A DNA stretch of 64,000 bases from NCBI RefSeq assembly GCF_024498175.1, contig NZ_CP101823.1, positions 1,550,001-1,614,000 on the forward strand. The letters run 5' to 3'. The notes beneath the pieces are model-generated. The model searched no databases. It saw only the letters and a program-made list of their open reading frames with translations, and was not told the DNA's origin. The translations under genes and the position numbers were made by a program. This stretch comes from Haloplanus salinarum. GTDB taxonomy: Archaea; Halobacteriota; Halobacteria; Halobacteriales; Haloferacaceae. This document shows, piece after piece, positions 53,200-60,875 of the stretch; within the stretch, counting starts at the first letter, position 1; each line of letters begins with the position of its first letter.

Positions 53200-54393
53200 A
53201 TGACCGACGAATGTACTGCGGCGATCCCATTGGAGGCGTTTCCGGATCCCGTGCTCGCCTATGCCGTAGACGGTGGTGAGGCCCGCATCACGACGACGAA
53301 CGAGGCCTTCGAGCGGCGGTTCGGGGATACTTCGTCCGACGCGCACGTCTCGACGGTATTCGAGCGATTTAGTCACCGTACTGCGACCGGCGACCGGGAT
53401 CCGATAACCCACGTCGTTCGGGGTGATCGTGTCGGGATCTATCTCGACGGGAACGGGAATCGAGGGGCGTTTTTCCTGCGGGTGGTCCCCTCGGACGAGG
53501 ACGCCGGATATCTCGTCTTTTCGGACCTACAGCAGTGTCCCGCTATCGAGGAGATGCCCGCCGTCGACCAAGTCAGCAGCGTGATCAGCCACGATCTCCG
53601 TAACCCGCTCGACGTCGCCAAGGCACACCTCCAAGCGGCGCGGGAAACAGGGGAGCCGGAACACTTCGAGTCGGTCGCCGACGCGCACGATCGGATGGAA
53701 CGGATCATTCGCGACGTCCTCACTCTCACACGGGGGGACGCCGTCGTGGACCCGTCGGAACGAGTCTCGATCGAAACTGCGGCGACGGACGCGTGGCAAT
53801 CGGTCGATACTGGGGGCGCAGTGCTGGAACTCGTCGGATCACTCCCGACCGTCACCGCCGACTCCGACCGCGTTCGACGGCTGTTCGAGAATCTGTTCCG
53901 GAACGCGGTGAAGCACAACGCCACCGATAGCCGGAGACAGTACGGCGACAGCGGGGAGCATGGCTCCACGAGCCATCGGTCGCAGACCCCCGATGACGGC
54001 ACGGAGCATGACTCTGCGGCCATCCCGACGCAGTCCGAGGGTTCGGTGACAGACGACTCGGACACACCCTCGCCGAACACACGCGAGCACGGGGGAAAGC
54101 GGCGTCCGGGACCCCGAGAGCAGTCCCCTGGCGACGGGACGACTCCCGAGAAGAGCGTGACGATCACTGTAGGATCGTTAGGGGACGGGTTCTACGTCGC
54201 CGACGATGGCAGGGGTATCCCCACAGGGGAACGGGAGACGGTTTTCAAGCCGGGATACTCGACGATGGCCGGTGGAACCGGACTCGGTCTCGCGATCGTC
54301 GAACGGATCATCGTCGCACACGACTGGAACATAACCCTCACTGCAGCCGACTGTGGTGGGGCACGGTTCGAGATCCGATTCGAACACCGATGA
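53200..54393 (+). CDS. PAS histidine kinase with hydrophilic insert in the ATPase domain
   Basis: 397 residues from ATG 53200 (MTDECTAAIPLEAFPDPVLA). A PAS-like domain (about 10-115) is followed by HisKA with His near 131 (SVISHDLRNPLDVAKAHLQA) and HATPase_c with N-box NLFRNAVKHNATD, G1 VADDGRGIPTGE and G2 GGTGLGLAIVERIIVAHDWN. Between the N-box and the strand before G1 there is a roughly 75-residue Ser/Thr/His/Asp-rich insert (about 243-320) without predicted structure. It is soluble. The gene for a Bat-type activator follows 22 nt downstream. The upstream 84-codon extension is rejected as Pro/Ser-rich. Confidence 0.88.
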   Translation: MTDECTAAIPLEAFPDPVLAYAVDGGEARITTTNEAFERRFGDTSSDAHVSTVFERFSHRTATGDRDPITHVVRGDRVGIYLDGNGNRGAFFLRVVPSDEDAGYLVFSDLQQCPAIEEMPAVDQVSSVISHDLRNPLDVAKAHLQAARETGEPEHFESVADAHDRMERIIRDVLTLTRGDAVVDPSERVSIETAATDAWQSVDTGGAVLELVGSLPTVTADSDRVRRLFENLFRNAVKHNATDSRRQYGDSGEHGSTSHRSQTPDDGTEHDSAAIPTQSEGSVTDDSDTPSPNTREHGGKRRPGPREQSPGDGTTPEKSVTITVGSLGDGFYVADDGRGIPTGERETVFKPGYSTMAGGTGLGLAIVERIIVAHDWNITLTAADCGGARFEIRFEHR

Positions 54394-54414
54394 CGGAACC
54401 TGCAACGAGGACTG

Positions 54415-55998
54415 GTGGGGAACGAAGGGACGAACGCGGTGGTTCGAGCCATGGATGATCGGCTGGAACGGGCGCCGGTCGGCGTCCTCGAGGCCTCGAC
54501 CGATGGGACCGTCTTGGACAGCAACGAGCGCGCCCGGACACTGATCGACGCCGCTGATCCGGCTGGAGCCACGCTCGCCGAGGTGTTTCCCCGGTCCGTC
54601 GACGGCACCCTCGTGACCGCGTTCGAGGGTGAGTCGGTCACTGAGATGGAATTCGAGGAGTATTATCCAGGGCCCGACAGGTGGTTCGCCGTCTCCATCG
54701 TTGCGCTCGATGAGGGAGGGGCGGTCTATCTCCGAGACGTGACCGAGAGGCGGCGCGAGAGGCGGTCTCTCGAACGGCTACGACAGGAGCGCAAACGGAC
54801 GGAGCTCATCGACGACGTGCGTTCGGATATCCTCGCGGCACTCGTCAACGCGACCTCTCGTGAGGAAATCGCCGAAACGATCTGTCGAGGGCTCGGTGAG
54901 ACCGACCTCTACGAGTTCGCTTGGGTTGGAGAACGCGACGTGGGAGGCGACGACCTCGCCGTCCGCGCCGTTGCGGGTGAGACCGGCGATATCTTCGGCG
55001 CCGTTCGTGACGCGGTCGGCGATGAGACGGTGACGACGCCCGAAGAGCGCGCAGTCAGGAGCGGTCAACTGCAGGCTGTCCAGCCACTCACCGACAGTGC
55101 CGCGGTTCCTAAATCGGTCCGGAGGGCCGGCTTTGCCGACGGCGTCCAGTCGGCACTGCACATTCCGGTCGTATACGGGCCGAACGTCCACGGAGTCGTC
55201 GGCGTCTATGCGAGTGGCACCGAGGCGTTCTCCGAACGGGAGCGGGCTAGCTTCGAGACGCTGGGGGAGGTCGCTGGGTTCGCAATCACTGCCGTTCGGA
55301 ATCGGAATCTGCTGCTTTCGGACAGCGTCGCAGAGATCACCTTCGAACTCGGTGACGGCTCGCTGCTGGCGCGACTGAGTCGGACGCTCGACTCGACGCT
55401 GAAGCTCGAAGGGATGGTTCCACAGGCCGACGACGCGTTGCTCTGTTTCGTCTCGGTCGAAGGCGACGGAATCGGGCGTATCGACCGGGAGACCGAGAGG
55501 ATGGAACCGATCGATCGGACACGAGTTATCGACGAATCCGAGTCCGGTGGGACCGTCGAACTCACCATCCGCGGCTCGACGCCGTTGCTGGCCATCTCCT
55601 CGCTCGGAGGTACCGTTCGGCGTGCCAGCTTCGACGATGGAGCGGGACGTCTCGTCGTGGACCTTCCCCCGGACGGTGACGTCCGCCGTATCGTGGATAC
55701 GGTGGGTCGGGAGTACGACGCGGAGTTCGTCTCGAAGACGGAGCGGAAACGCTCCGTGACGACCGCCCGTGAGTTCCGCGACGAACTGGACGACCGGCTG
55801 ACACAGCGACAACGGGTCGTCCTGCAAACCGCATATTTCGCCGACTACTTCGAGTCACCTCGTGGAAGCACGGCCGAAGAAGTCGCTGCCTCACTGGATA
55901 TCACCGGGTCGACGTTGCTCCATCACCTGCGTGCCGCCCAGCGGAAGCTTCTGGATGCCTATCTCGACGGACAGGGGCGGACATCCGAGAGCGGATGA
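54415..55998 (+). CDS. Bat-type transcription activator (PAS-GAF-HTH_10)
   Basis: 527 residues from GTG 54415 (ATG 54451 is an alternative that starts right at the PAS). PAS: ERAPVGVLEASTDGTVLDSN to VYLRDVTERRRERRS. GAF (about 145-300): ETICRGLGETDLYEFAWVGE, SALHIPVVYGPNVHGVVGVY. Then comes the bacterioopsin-activator (BAT) middle region (about 305-455), and a C-terminal HTH_10: LTQRQRVVLQTAYFADYFES and VAASLDITGSTLLHHLRAAQ. It is a DNA-binding sensor-regulator. It sits 22 nt behind a PAS kinase, so both may belong to one pathway, although it has no receiver domain. Confidence 0.9.
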   Translation: MGNEGTNAVVRAMDDRLERAPVGVLEASTDGTVLDSNERARTLIDAADPAGATLAEVFPRSVDGTLVTAFEGESVTEMEFEEYYPGPDRWFAVSIVALDEGGAVYLRDVTERRRERRSLERLRQERKRTELIDDVRSDILAALVNATSREEIAETICRGLGETDLYEFAWVGERDVGGDDLAVRAVAGETGDIFGAVRDAVGDETVTTPEERAVRSGQLQAVQPLTDSAAVPKSVRRAGFADGVQSALHIPVVYGPNVHGVVGVYASGTEAFSERERASFETLGEVAGFAITAVRNRNLLLSDSVAEITFELGDGSLLARLSRTLDSTLKLEGMVPQADDALLCFVSVEGDGIGRIDRETERMEPIDRTRVIDESESGGTVELTIRGSTPLLAISSLGGTVRRASFDDGAGRLVVDLPPDGDVRRIVDTVGREYDAEFVSKTERKRSVTTAREFRDELDDRLTQRQRVVLQTAYFADYFESPRGSTAEEVAASLDITGSTLLHHLRAAQRKLLDAYLDGQGRTSESG

Positions 55999-56112
55999 CG
56001 GTGCCGACACTCACCGCACAGCGCCCCTCCGAACAGGTACCACGGTTTTCCGGGTCGGGCGTCGAATCCGCACCTCGTCGAAAGCACCGGCCGTCCGTCA
56101 CGCCACCGGCCG

Positions 56113-56691
56113 TCACATCTCCCCGCGATCGATTTCGTCGAACTGAGCGAGGATCTCGTCGTCGGTCAACAGTCGTCTGGCTCGGGTTTCGAGTCGCTCC
56201 GCCTGCTCCGCCACCGCGACGAACCGTTCGTGCTCGCGGTGCGTCTCGGAGTCCAGTTCGGCTTCGAGCACCGCTCGCTTGGCCTCGGCACTGAAATACG
56301 CCCCGAGCGTTTCGTACGCGAGGATCCGTCGCTGTTGATCGATAACCGCGCGAACGTCCTCGCGGTCGACCGGCTTGCAGAGATAATCGTCGAACGGCAT
56401 ATCGAGTACTTCGATTCCGGGATCGACCGCGGTTACCATGACCACCCGTCCGTCGTACCCACGCGCAACCAGTTCCGACAGCACGTCGTCACCCGACATC
56501 CCCGGCATGTGGCGATCCAGAAGGACGATATCGACCGGCGTATCCGCGACTGCCGACAGCGCGGCCTCCCCGCTGTACACCGTCTCGACGTCACAGTAGC
56601 CTCGCAGCCGTAGCGCATACGCGTCTGCAACCTCCTGTTCGTCGTCGACGACGAGCGTATGCACGTCCGCCGCGCTATCGTTTCCGGACAT
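56113..56691 (-). CDS. Response regulator with HalX domain
   Basis: 192 residues from ATG 56691. Receiver: acidic pair in TLVVDDEQEVADAYALRLRG, phospho-acceptor Asp in VDIVLLDRHMPGMSGDDVLS, Thr/Ser switch in VVMVTAVDPG, and Lys in YLCKPVDREDV. The C-terminal 75 residues are a HalX domain (YETLGAYFSAEAKRAVLEAE, a helical output of unknown target). It is the only stand-alone response regulator in the window despite eight kinases, so it may serve several of them. It is divergent from a wHTH gene. Confidence 0.92.
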   Translation of the reverse strand: MSGNDSAADVHTLVVDDEQEVADAYALRLRGYCDVETVYSGEAALSAVADTPVDIVLLDRHMPGMSGDDVLSELVARGYDGRVVMVTAVDPGIEVLDMPFDDYLCKPVDREDVRAVIDQQRRILAYETLGAYFSAEAKRAVLEAELDSETHREHERFVAVAEQAERLETRARRLLTDDEILAQFDEIDRGEM

Positions 56692-56842
56692 CTGTTTCGA
56701 TTGCGTACGTGGTGTCGAGGCTGCAGCCACATAACTGGTCATCTTCTCCGAGCAACGCCATCTGCACTCCTAGAGTCCCGAGTGCCGTGCGGTCTGCATG
56801 CTTGCCCCCGATATCCAGTACGAACGGCGTGCTCCTAGGAGT
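56692..56842. promoter_or_regulatory. Divergent control region with palindrome ctcctaggag
   Basis: 151 bp between the HalX regulator and the wHTH gene. A perfect 10-bp palindrome ctcctaggag (56832-56841) abuts the ATG at 56843 and may serve as operator and as ribosome binding site; a related half-site actcctagag lies at about 56766. Confidence 0.4.
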
Positions 56843-57190
56843 ATGTCCGTCAACCCGACCCAGAAGTCGAAACGACACTCCGATTGGACGGCAGATGTCG
56901 ATCTCTCGGCGACCGAACTGTTCGAACTCTTCGGGGACGAATACACGCGCCGTGTGTACGAGACGATCACGGAGCAGCCACGAAGCGGCCGTGCCGTCGC
57001 CGAGGCAGCGGACGTCTCGCGGGCAACGGCATACCGCCGCCTCAACGACCTTCGTGATGCGGGCCTCGTTCGCACTGAGATGATGATCTGTGACGACGGC
57101 CATCACAAGGAACGGTTCGAGCCCGTGGCTACGTCGGTCTCTCTCTCCCTCGGCGATGGAATCGGAGCCACGGTCGACGTCGGAGACTGA
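56843..57190 (+). CDS. ArsR-type winged-HTH regulator
   Basis: 115 residues from ATG 56843. The winged HTH spans most of the chain: TELFELFGDEYTRRVYETIT, EQPRSGRAVAEAADVSRATA, YRRLNDLRDAGLVRTEMMIC, and then a beta-rich tail (HHKERFEPVATSVSLSLGDG) as in haloarchaeal proteins of this subfamily. It is divergent from the HalX response regulator and is probably linked with it functionally. A 15-codon upstream extension is rejected because of the regulatory palindrome there. Confidence 0.85.
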   Translation: MSVNPTQKSKRHSDWTADVDLSATELFELFGDEYTRRVYETITEQPRSGRAVAEAADVSRATAYRRLNDLRDAGLVRTEMMICDDGHHKERFEPVATSVSLSLGDGIGATVDVGD

Positions 57191-57396
57191 CGCCGTGGGT
57201 CACCGATCGAGTCGAAACACCACGACCGGCCGCCGGCCCGGGACCGTGGATCCACCGAAGAAACTGAAAAACCATCCCGATAGGACCCGCGGTCGACGAG
57301 GCGGAGTGCATATACCTAGAATGCCTCTATCGGTCGAGTCCGTATTGATAGCCCTCGGTTACAGAGAGATTCGGTACGAGAACACGGATAGGGACG

Positions 57397-57744
57397 ATGA
57401 CGAGTGCTTTCCCACACCAGAGTCACGTCGAGTACAGTCCTCACGATCGAGCGGACTTCACCGTCTCCAGTGATTCGCAGGTCGATGCCCTCCAAGCGCT
57501 GTCGTCGGGGACGGCACAAGCGATTTTGGGGGCGCTGGAGGGCGAACCGAAGACGACCTCCGAGATCGCGGAGAGTGTCGATACGTCGATACAGAACGTC
57601 CACCACCATCTGCGACGCCTCGAGGAAAACGACCTCGTCAAGCCGATCGATACGTGGTACTCGGTCAAGGGCAGAGAGATGACCGTCTATGCGCTTACCG
57701 CCGAGAAACTCGTGGTAACGTTCGAGGCCGCCGAGCAATCGTAG
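57397..57744 (+). CDS. ArsR-like wHTH regulator (intact copy of the duplicated gene)
   Basis: 115 residues: LSSGTAQAILGALEGEPKTT, SEIAESVDTSIQNVHHHLRR, LEENDLVKPIDTWYSVKGRE, MTVYALTAEKLVVTFEAAEQ. A decayed copy lies at 37358-37691. It converges on kinase-2 with a hairpin repeat in between (the decayed locus lacks this hairpin). A TATA-like gcatataccta at about 57306 gives a leader of some 60 nt. Conservation of the DTWYSVKGREM motif groups it with haloarchaeal regulators located beside sensor kinases or transport genes. Confidence 0.88.
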   Translation: MTSAFPHQSHVEYSPHDRADFTVSSDSQVDALQALSSGTAQAILGALEGEPKTTSEIAESVDTSIQNVHHHLRRLEENDLVKPIDTWYSVKGREMTVYALTAEKLVVTFEAAEQS

Positions 57745-57756
57745 TGACGCCGACGA

Positions 57757-57843
57757 CTGATACTGTTTATCGTAAGTCATTACCGGTGGTTCGCCGAGAC
57801 GGTCCGGCGAACCACCGGTAACCAGTTACAATAATCCGTATGA
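57757..57843. repeat. Hairpin repeat shared with the 33.8-kb MITE
   Basis: About 87 bp, tgatactgtttatcgtaagt to aataatccgtatga, nearly identical to the first half of the MITE interior (differences at only a few positions). It includes a perfect 17-bp stem (ttaccggtggttcgccg and its complement) around an 8-nt loop. The 16-bp ends of the MITE are absent here. It lies between two convergent genes and could also act as a two-way terminator. Confidence 0.75.
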
Positions 57844-57891
57844 GCGGCCGATCGACGAGGCGTCGGCCAACGAAGGGTCGAGCGAGTGGCG

Positions 57892-59808
57892 CTATCTCGC
57901 CCGGTTCCCGTTCTCGGTTCGCTCCGTGAGATCGGCGAGCGTTATTTCGACTGTCGTGCCGTCCTCGGTTTCGAACGAGAGATCACCGTCTAGCGCATCG
58001 ATACCCCACTTGAGTTGCCAGAGTCCGAGTCCACGCCCGTGTTGGAGGGAACTCTCGGTTCCGGCCGCCAGCGATTCGAGTTCGGCCACTGGAATACCGG
58101 GGCCGTCGTCGCTGATAGCGATTCTGTACCCGTCGGCTGTCGACGTTATCGAGACAGTGACACTCGACTCCGCGTATCCGACGGCATTTTCCAACGGACT
58201 CGTGAGTGCCGTTCGCAGTATCTCGGCGTCGGTTCGGAGCGTCGCCGTCGGCGGAAACTCCGTGTTGACAGTGACGTCGTCGGATGCGGTCCGGGAGAGC
58301 AGCTCGGAAACCACAACGGTGATATCGACCGTCGCCGGATCGGGGTCGCGAGCCATCAGACGGTCGATCCGTCGGGCGCGAGTGCCGATCGACGCCAGCC
58401 GATCCGTCGCTGCCAAGACGGCCTCGGCGTCGTCGCCCTCCGTTCGGTCGGCCAGCTGCTCCGCGTGGCTTCTGATAACGTCGAGCCGATTCCTGAGGTT
58501 GTGTCTGAGCAGTCGGTTGAACACCTCCAGGCGTTGTTCGCGCTGCTCGCGTTCCTCGACGAACCGCTCCAGGTCGTCACGCATATCCGCCATCGCCGTT
58601 CCGACGGGCCCCGGGATCTCTTCGTCGAGAGCCGTATCGTCGAACTCTCGACGGGCGATCTTTTCGGCCTGTTCGGTGATCGTTTCGATATACGCCTTCG
58701 TTCTGTGGAGGCTGGTTCTCAGCTGTCCGACCTCGTCGATCCGGTTGCCGTCCGGAATCTCCGCCGTCAGGTCACCTTCGGCGATCGCTTCCGCCTGACG
58801 CGACAGCCGCCTGATCGAACTGATCGGACCGAAGTGAATCATCCCGCTGATCAACAAGAAGCCGACAGCGGTGAGTCCGATCAGCACCGTCAAGTCGGTC
58901 TGGACCTGGTCGGTCACGGCGAGTGCCGTCGATGTGGGAACTTCCTTGACGACGACCCAGTTGACACCGTCGCTCGGGACGCTGTGGTATCCCCGCACCT
59001 CCGTGTCGTCCAGTTCGGCACCGCTGATCGGCGCGAACTGGTTCGGTCGCTCCTCGATCCGGGATTCGACCTCGGTAACGGTGGCCTCGCCCTTGTACGG
59101 ATGAAACTCGTTTGGACTGTTCTTCTCGAACATGACGTACCCACTCACGCCGCCGAGAACGACGGTACTCGTGTCGTTGGTCGCGTCGGCCGCCGCCGCG
59201 ACCCGAGTGCTGGGATGGTACTCGCCGATCAACACGTGATCGCCATCACGCGTCGGTGAGGCGATCGCCACGGACATGTTACCCTGGTCCAGGTAGACCC
59301 ACGAGACGAGCGTCTCCGTCGGGCTGTCGAACCGGAACGCAACCTCCTCGCCGGAGGCAGTTTGCCCCCAGTCGATCGCGGTCGCAGCCAGCGGCTCGCC
59401 GGCTAGCCCGTCACTGCTCGCGACGATCCGCTCCGTCGTGCCGTTCGACGGCTGCTCCGTCGGCCGCTCGACGACGTGGAGGCTAACGAGTTCGTCCGAC
59501 GTTCGGTTGAGTTCCCTGTCGAGGGTGGTTTCGGTTCGTGTCCGGTTCGACGGATCGATGCCTCGATGTGAGGACAGGAGCCGAATCGACTCCTGTTCGC
59601 CCTCGAACCACCGGGCGAGACTCTCCGCCTCGAGTTCCGCGTTGGCTTCCACGGAGTCTAACTGTTCTTCCGTGACCCGATCGGACACTTGTCCTGCGAT
59701 CGCCGACCCGCCAGCGACGATCACGGCAGTAATGAGCAACGAGACAGCAAAGAGCTTCACCGCGTATCGTGAGCGGATGCCCGCCGGCAGAAGTTCCTTG
59801 CTGTCCAT
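57892..59808 (-). CDS. Cache-HAMP histidine kinase (kinase-2, intact copy)
   Basis: 638 residues. TM1 (VKLFAVSLLITAVIVAGGSA) is followed by an extracellular sensor domain of about 280 residues, dCache-like (VASSDGLAGEPLAATAIDWG; HSVPSDGVNWVVVKEVPTST), then TM2 (LTVLIGLTAVGFLLISGMIH) and HAMP (GPISSIRRLSRQAEAIAEGD). HisKA has His near 435 (NRLLRHNLRNRLDVIRSHAE), and HATPase has G1 SDDGPGIPVAEL and G2 QHGRGLGLWQLKWGIDALDG. The N-box is weak (LTSPLENAVGYAES). A shredded copy lies at 36770-37243. The upstream 473-bp spacer is shared with that locus. Confidence 0.92.
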   Translation of the reverse strand: MDSKELLPAGIRSRYAVKLFAVSLLITAVIVAGGSAIAGQVSDRVTEEQLDSVEANAELEAESLARWFEGEQESIRLLSSHRGIDPSNRTRTETTLDRELNRTSDELVSLHVVERPTEQPSNGTTERIVASSDGLAGEPLAATAIDWGQTASGEEVAFRFDSPTETLVSWVYLDQGNMSVAIASPTRDGDHVLIGEYHPSTRVAAAADATNDTSTVVLGGVSGYVMFEKNSPNEFHPYKGEATVTEVESRIEERPNQFAPISGAELDDTEVRGYHSVPSDGVNWVVVKEVPTSTALAVTDQVQTDLTVLIGLTAVGFLLISGMIHFGPISSIRRLSRQAEAIAEGDLTAEIPDGNRIDEVGQLRTSLHRTKAYIETITEQAEKIARREFDDTALDEEIPGPVGTAMADMRDDLERFVEEREQREQRLEVFNRLLRHNLRNRLDVIRSHAEQLADRTEGDDAEAVLAATDRLASIGTRARRIDRLMARDPDPATVDITVVVSELLSRTASDDVTVNTEFPPTATLRTDAEILRTALTSPLENAVGYAESSVTVSITSTADGYRIAISDDGPGIPVAELESLAAGTESSLQHGRGLGLWQLKWGIDALDGDLSFETEDGTTVEITLADLTERTENGNRAR

Positions 59809-60281
59809 TCGAGGCCAATTTCTTCGAGCACGCTAATAAGAAACACGCCTGTTTGCCGAGGCGTACTCGCTGGAATCCGGGAGTACCTCTGCCTTCGTCC
59901 GGACCGCCCACCGTCCCATCGGTGAGCCACTCCGAAGGGGTACTGAACTCGGACCATCCACGCGTTCGCCCCGCCGGTGGCTGGATCCAGTTCCGTGACG
60001 GCGTCCACCCCCATCGGACACCTCTGGGCGAGACGGACCGTTTCGAGATGGAGTTTCCGGGAGTGATACGGAGGGGTTCCATCTATTAGTTTCGGGAGCC
60101 ACGGTCCCTACGCCCGCCCAGTCCCCCAGCGGGTGATCGGCGTCCCCGGCCCTCCAAACACGTTCGTCGCTACTCGTGCGTTGCCCCGTGTATCGGCCCG
60201 CTGACGTCGGAAATCGAACCGAGCAGCAACCACCGTATCCAACCGCGACAACGGCCAACTCGTAGGCCGAGGCGTCGAACG
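59809..60281. other. Spacer shared with locus A (inverted)
   Basis: 473 bp between kinase-2 and the kinase-1 relic. The block 60072-60230 aligns by eye with the reverse complement of 36340-36500. On the minus strand cttattag lies about 25-30 nt upstream of kinase-2 and cctaatag lies at the same place upstream of the kinase-2 relic, a likely conserved promoter element. Confidence 0.65.
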
Positions 60282-60713
60282 GTGGTTCCCGTGCTGACGC
60301 TGGTGCGCACTGCTCCGGCATCCGTCCTGTTGTCATGGACGTCTTGGAGGGCCTACCGATCCGGAGCGCAGCCCAACGCGGACCCGTTTCTGTTGCTGGT
60401 CACCACGCTGACTCTCCGGGCCGTCCTCTCGCTTGAGGCCACGGCGATAGAGGTAGCGACCGTTGGTTTCCTCGAGCCGTTCTTCGACGTAGCGCGACTC
60501 GGCACCGTGTCGTTGCTGCCCGTGGCTTGGATCGTCTACGCACTCAGCTATGCCGGCCGCGGAGCCGTGGGAACACGGGGGCGGCTCGTATCCCTGTCCG
60601 GTATCGTCTTGCCGGTAGTGATCAGTGCCATCGCCCTCGCCAGTGATGCCTCCGAAGCGGTCGTCGGCCGAGTGCCTCGGTGCTTGCCCCCGGGCCGGTT
60701 TACGGTTCCGTAA
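60282..60713 (+). pseudogene. 5' relic of kinase-1 (copy of 34637-36298)
   Basis: 143 codons matching the seven-TM N-terminus of kinase-1: LLSWTSWRAYRSGAQPNADP against LLCWTTWRASRSRDQPSAEP, LLPVAWIVYALSYAGRGAVG, LSGIVLPVVISAIALASDAS. It leaves the family after EAVVGR and soon stops; PAS, HisKA and HATPase are all missing. A short TM protein could be made, but signalling is lost. Confidence 0.88.
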
Positions 60714-60875
60714 GCCGACGGGACGACACGGTACGGGTTCCCACCTCGTGAGAACACGCTAGCACCACTTTAGTGACGCTCTTTTACAGTCGGTTGTGGA
60801 CGTGACCGCTGTGTCACGGTTTTCCTGCCGCACGCCGATAGGAAATCCGGCAAAAGGGACACACCGTAGAAAGAA

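Noticed and set aside
57757-57843. Hairpin as a plain intrinsic terminator only
   Set aside because: Near-identity over 87 bp, including non-stem flanks, with the MITE interior 24 kb away is not expected for a terminator. Termination may still be a secondary effect.
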